Assembly: GCA_903923915.1 (NCBI GenBank)
Contig: CAIXZI010000328.1
Coordinates: forward strand, 1 to 8,634
From: an uncultured Bacteroidota bacterium
Lineage (GTDB): Bacteria; Bacteroidota; Bacteroidia; B-17B0; Aurantibacillaceae
Direction: 5' to 3'
Length of the DNA stretch: 8,634 bases
Shown here: positions 6,391 to 8,634 of the stretch, in pieces
How the letters are laid out: the number at the start of each line of letters is the position of its first letter
Numbering within the stretch: position 1 is the first letter of the stretch
Notes under the pieces: generated by a model
What the model was told of the DNA's origin: nothing
The model's database searches: none
Seen by the model: the letters and a program-made list of their open reading frames with translations, nothing else
Position numbers and translations under genes: made by a program

Positions 6391-6457
6391 CACCGCAGAT
6401 TTCGCTGATTACACAGATAAGAATAAAAATCTGCGCTAATCCGTGAAATCTGTGGCG
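6391..6457. repeat. Imperfect palindromic intergenic repeat (about 67 bp) between divergent promoters
   Basis: The left arm (6391-6418) and right arm (6429-6457) are inverted copies matching at 23 of 28 aligned positions with one gap, around a 10-base A-rich centre. Each arm has a 9-nt beat: CAGATTTCG, CTGATTACA, CAGATAAGA on the left; AAATCTGCG, then (after one C) TAATCCGTG, AAATCTGTG on the right. From memory, sequences of this style (CAGATTTCGCTGATTACACAG and its complement) are multi-copy intergenic elements in many Bacteroidota and other genomes, so a MITE- or REP-like element is likely. No target-site duplication is obvious. It sits 23-25 bases from both flanking -7 boxes and would form a long hairpin in single-stranded nucleic acid. 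Confidence 0.7.
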
Positions 6458-6482
6458 AAGAAATAAAATCACTTTTTATGTG

Positions 6483-6490
6483 TAAATTTG
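6483..6490 (+). promoter_or_regulatory. -7 box TAAATTTG, four bases before the SCO operon start
   Basis: TAAATTTG is a perfect TAnnTTTG match, followed by CGCC and GTG at 6495. It predicts a leaderless mRNA beginning at the GTG and would drive the whole 6495-8634 operon. No TTG is seen near the expected -33 position. Confidence 0.55.
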
Positions 6491-6494
6491 CGCC

Positions 6495-7217
6495 GTGAAA
6501 AGAAAGCGTATAATTTTAGTCTGCATTATTTTATTTCCATCATTACTGTACTTTCTTTTTGAATTAACCCAGGCTAATTTTAAAAAGATGGCTTACTACG
6601 GGCCAAAAACGGTTTCTGCTAAAGGAGATACAGTTTATTATAGTGTGCCGAATGTTTCTTTTATAACAAATTGCAAAGCTCATTCGGGAAAAGATACTAC
6701 TAAAGATGGTGATGAGGTAAAAGTAATGATTGCCAATTGGGATTCTATTTCAATAGATACAATCAACTACCCCGTATATGTGATTTTATTTTTAGATAAT
6801 GACTTAAGAAAAGACGGCTATAAGTTAGAAGCGTTTTTTGATTATGCACAATACAAACCAAAAGAGTTTAAAGACATTCCCATGTTTTTTATTTCAAGTA
6901 CTTATTCTGCTTATTGCTCCAGTGTGATTGAAAATAAAGAATTAAGAGGAGATTTCGATTCATTAAAAATTAATCTTCCAAGTTTTCATCCGTTATTAGC
7001 CGAAGACAAAACTGCCAACGAAGCTTATTTTAAAGGAAAACCTTATTATGTGTTTAATTATTTTGCTGTGTTAGTTGATAAGCATAGGCATATACGTGGT
7101 TATTATGATCCAAACCAAAACTCGGAAGTAAAACGTTTAGTACAAGAATACAAACACCTAAAAACAAAAGACGAGTACGCTAACACACTTAAACAAAATG
7201 ATCTTGAACAAAAATAA
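6495..7217 (+). CDS. SCO1-like membrane-anchored protein lacking the copper-binding CxxxC
   Basis: 240 aa from GTG 6495. The next ATG would remove the N-terminal helix (about 5-22), and the TAAATTTG-N4-GTG arrangement supports the GTG. It is recognisable as kin of the next gene at both ends: YYGPKTVSAKGDTVYYSVP (34-52) resembles that protein's PVYGTKTVLTSGDTVYQTI, and AVLVDKHRHIRGYYD (191-205) resembles its MLLIDNQKRIRGIYD. The middle differs: where SCO1 has its CxxxCP strand there is VYVILFLDNDL without cysteine, and the conserved histidine before the last strand is replaced (YVFNYFAV). The only cysteines are at 10, 60 and 141. I infer a thioredoxin-fold paralogue that cannot bind copper in the SCO manner, possibly a partner or structural subunit for the real SCO1. 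It overlaps the next gene by 20 bases. Confidence 0.72.
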   Translation: MKRKRIILVCIILFPSLLYFLFELTQANFKKMAYYGPKTVSAKGDTVYYSVPNVSFITNCKAHSGKDTTKDGDEVKVMIANWDSISIDTINYPVYVILFLDNDLRKDGYKLEAFFDYAQYKPKEFKDIPMFFISSTYSAYCSSVIENKELRGDFDSLKINLPSFHPLLAEDKTANEAYFKGKPYYVFNYFAVLVDKHRHIRGYYDPNQNSEVKRLVQEYKHLKTKDEYANTLKQNDLEQK

Positions 7218-7833
7218 AATACTGTTGCTGGCAGTAATAACGTTATTTGCTTTTGCCTGCAATCCTAAAAAAGAAGAAAAGAAATTATTGCTTCCTGTTT
7301 ACGGAACAAAAACAGTGCTTACCAGCGGAGATACTGTTTACCAAACCATTAAAGATTTTTCTTTGCTAAATCAGTATAAAGAAATTGTAAGCCAGCAAAC
7401 CACGCAAAATAAAATTTATGTAGCCAATTTTTTCTTTGCTACCTGTCAGAGTATTTGTCCGGCAATGACTAGTCAGTTAGGTAGAGTTCAGCAAGCAGAA
7501 AAAAACGACGCTGATTTTTTAATTTTATCTCACACCGTAAACCCAATGCATGATACAGCAGAGGTTTTACTTGAATATGCCGGAAAATATGGTGCTATAA
7601 AAAACAAATGGCACTTTTTAACCGGAGATAAAAAAGCAATCTACACCCTAGCTAAAGAAAGTTATTTGGTAAATGCTTTAGAGGATGACGGCACGCCAGA
7701 AGGTTTTATACACAGCGAAGCTATGTTGCTAATTGATAATCAAAAACGCATACGTGGTATTTACGATGGCACTGATAGTTTGCAGGTAAATAAGTTAATA
7801 AACGATATATCTATTTTAAAAACAGAAAAATAA
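7198..7833 (+). CDS. SCO1/SenC-family copper chaperone lipoprotein
   Basis: 211 aa. SCO proteins deliver copper to, or keep reduced the thiols of, the CuA site of cytochrome c oxidase subunit II on the outer face of the inner membrane. Seen: ATCQSICPAM (81-90) with Cys83 and Cys87 of the CxxxCP metal site; TVNPMHDT (113-120) with the conserved Asp119-Thr; FLTG (140-143); and the third ligand His172 in FIHSEAMLLID. The N-terminus (to residue 20, ...TLFAFA) followed by Cys21 and CNPKKEEKK looks like a lipoprotein signal, although Phe at -2 of the lipobox is not ideal. The ATG at 7198 lies inside the end of the preceding gene (20-base overlap), suggesting translational coupling. The DUF420 gene follows after one base. 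The pairing with DUF420 supports an oxidase-maturation role. Confidence 0.92.
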   Translation: MILNKNKILLLAVITLFAFACNPKKEEKKLLLPVYGTKTVLTSGDTVYQTIKDFSLLNQYKEIVSQQTTQNKIYVANFFFATCQSICPAMTSQLGRVQQAEKNDADFLILSHTVNPMHDTAEVLLEYAGKYGAIKNKWHFLTGDKKAIYTLAKESYLVNALEDDGTPEGFIHSEAMLLIDNQKRIRGIYDGTDSLQVNKLINDISILKTEK

Positions 7834-7834
7834 G

Positions 7835-8407
7835 ATGAACGACAAAGCCGTATTTAGATTTGTAATGGCATTAAGTATTTTTGTATTTGCCGTGGTGGTT
7901 ATTTTAAACCAAAAAGTGTTGCCGCGCCCTGATATAATGCCTGGTTTTGTTTCTTACCTACCCATGTTAAACGCCACACTTAATGGCACCTGTGCTATTT
8001 TATTGTTGGCGTCTTTATGGTTTATTAAAAGAAAAAACATTGCTATGCACAAAAAAATAAACCTAACAGCTTTTGTGTTGTCGGCTTTGTTTTTTGTATC
8101 ATATATTTTGGCGCATTACTTTATGCCCGATATAAAATTTGGAGACATCAACCATGATGGAAACTTAGATGATGCCGAAAAGTCTTTGGTATCAGGTATT
8201 AGAGGCTTGTACCTATTTATACTTACCTCACACATTATACTTGCTGCAATAGTTTTACCCATGATTTTAATTTCGTTTTATTTTGGATTGAAAAATGATG
8301 TAATCAAGCATCGTAAAATAGTTCGCTTTAGTTATCCTATTTGGTTATATGTTACCATAACGGGTGTAGTTGTGTATTTAATGGTTAAACCATATTATCC
8401 GTTTTAA
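7835..8407 (+). CDS. DUF420 (CtaM/YozB-like) membrane protein with an EF-hand-like loop
   Basis: 190 aa, with about five transmembrane helices (roughly 8-25, 45-64, 76-96, 122-149, 166-184). The sequence matches the DUF420 family: LNATLNGTCAILLLASLW, AMHKKINLTAF (70-80), YILAHYF (90-96), LTSHIILAAIVLP (130-142) and KHRKIVRFSYPIWLY (158-172), with His72, His94, His133 and His159 near helix ends. In Bacillus and Staphylococcus, members of this family (CtaM) are needed for active haem-copper oxidase, which fits the neighbouring SCO1. Unusually, the loop between the third and fourth helices contains DINHDGNLDDAE (104-115), a full match to the 12-residue EF-hand calcium loop: acidic or Asn ligands at 1, 3, 5 and 9, Gly at 6, Leu at 8, Glu at 12. 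It starts one base after the SCO1 stop and is followed after one base by the CxxC protein. Calcium binding is inferred only. Confidence 0.88.
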   Translation: MNDKAVFRFVMALSIFVFAVVVILNQKVLPRPDIMPGFVSYLPMLNATLNGTCAILLLASLWFIKRKNIAMHKKINLTAFVLSALFFVSYILAHYFMPDIKFGDINHDGNLDDAEKSLVSGIRGLYLFILTSHIILAAIVLPMILISFYFGLKNDVIKHRKIVRFSYPIWLYVTITGVVVYLMVKPYYPF

Positions 8408-8408
8408 A

Positions 8409-8634
8409 ATGAAAGCAAGAAGTTTACTTGCAATTTTATTTTTTATGCTTCTTAGCATGAGCACATACTCTCAATGCGCTATGTGTAAGGCTGCAGCTGA
8501 AAGTGATTTAAAGAACAATCCCAATTCGGTAGCACAAGGTTTAAACACAGGCATTCTTTTTTTAATGTTTATCCCCTATATTATTGTTGGTGTAATTTTT
8601 AGAAATGAAATTATTACCTTTTTTAAAAACATAA
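8409..8634 (+). CDS. Small secreted or membrane protein with QCAMC motif (3' end beyond window)
   Basis: 75 codons are visible and open to the window edge. The signal peptide MKARSLLAILFFMLLSMSTYS is followed at once by QCAMCKAAAESD, so a CxxC (Cys23, Cys26) lies at the mature N-terminus. A hydrophobic helix (GILFLMFIPYIIVGVIF, about 48-64) and a charged tail (RNEIITFFKN) follow, so the chain probably ends within a few residues of the window edge. From memory, short proteins with QCAMC and one helix recur next to SCO1/DUF420 genes in Bacteroidota; they have no established function. The CxxC near the membrane surface suggests a thiol, copper or haem role in oxidase assembly, but this is inference. 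It starts one base after the DUF420 stop. Confidence 0.75.
   Translation, partial: MKARSLLAILFFMLLSMSTYSQCAMCKAAAESDLKNNPNSVAQGLNTGILFLMFIPYIIVGVIFRNEIITFFKNI

Noticed and set aside
6356..6472. In-frame N-terminal extension of the NTR-like gene from ATG 6472
   Set aside because: It would translate through the palindromic repeat and the -7 box, and the signal peptide begins only at 6355 or 6346.
7258..7287. Surface-lipoprotein export signal after Cys21 of SCO1 (CNPKKEEKK)
   Set aside because: The charged stretch is only loosely like known Bacteroidota export signals, and a SCO1 protein needs to face the inner membrane oxidase.
1..8634. CRISPR arrays, tRNA or rRNA genes, transposases, toxin-antitoxin or phage genes
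   Set aside because: None was seen on either strand; the only repeats are the intergenic palindrome and the degraded short repeat.

Overview
The window is AT-rich bacterial chromosome and most likely comes from a member of the Bacteroidota; the genus cannot be named from sequence alone. Four things point there. Perfect or near-perfect TAnnTTTG -7 promoter boxes stand in front of several genes. No start codon has a recognisable Shine-Dalgarno sequence. A low-complexity Thr/Gly/Asn-rich secreted protein resembles type IX secretion cargo. The SCO1 / DUF420 / small QCAMC protein order looks like Bacteroidota oxidase-maturation loci.

Layout. Positions 1-489 (minus) hold the 5' part of a large secreted repeat protein, whose signal-peptide frame is broken by one extra base in a run of five. 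Positions 684-1808 (minus) encode the soluble NAD-binding subunit of proton-translocating transhydrogenase, without its membrane partners nearby. Positions 2044-2607 (minus) encode RuvC with a TTG start. Divergent from ruvC are a DEAD-box RNA helicase with a DbpA-type C-terminal domain (2705-4018), an RluA-family pseudouridine synthase (4089-4772) and a membrane-anchored alpha/beta hydrolase four bases behind it (4777-5751). The hydrolase meets a minus-strand gene for a secreted or anchored NTR/TIMP-like protein (5753-6355) tail to tail, with one base between the stops.

The last third is a compact plus-strand operon starting at 6495: a SCO1-like protein without the copper ligands, a bona fide SCO1 copper chaperone, a DUF420 membrane protein carrying an EF-hand-like loop, and a short signal-peptide protein with a CxxC motif that runs off the window. 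Genes overlap or are one base apart. SCO1 and DUF420 families are tied to cytochrome c oxidase assembly, so this is probably a respiratory-oxidase maturation block, but no oxidase subunit is visible here.

The points most worth a second look are: (i) three genes with TAnnTTTG exactly four bases before the start codon, predicting leaderless mRNAs and fixing their starts; (ii) a roughly 67-bp imperfect palindrome with 9-nt sub-periodicity lying centrally between two divergent promoters; (iii) the catalytically stripped SCO1 paralogue paired with an intact SCO1; (iv) the EF-hand loop in DUF420; and (v) the one-base frameshift in the surface-protein signal peptide. I saw no rRNA, tRNA, CRISPR array, transposase or phage gene.
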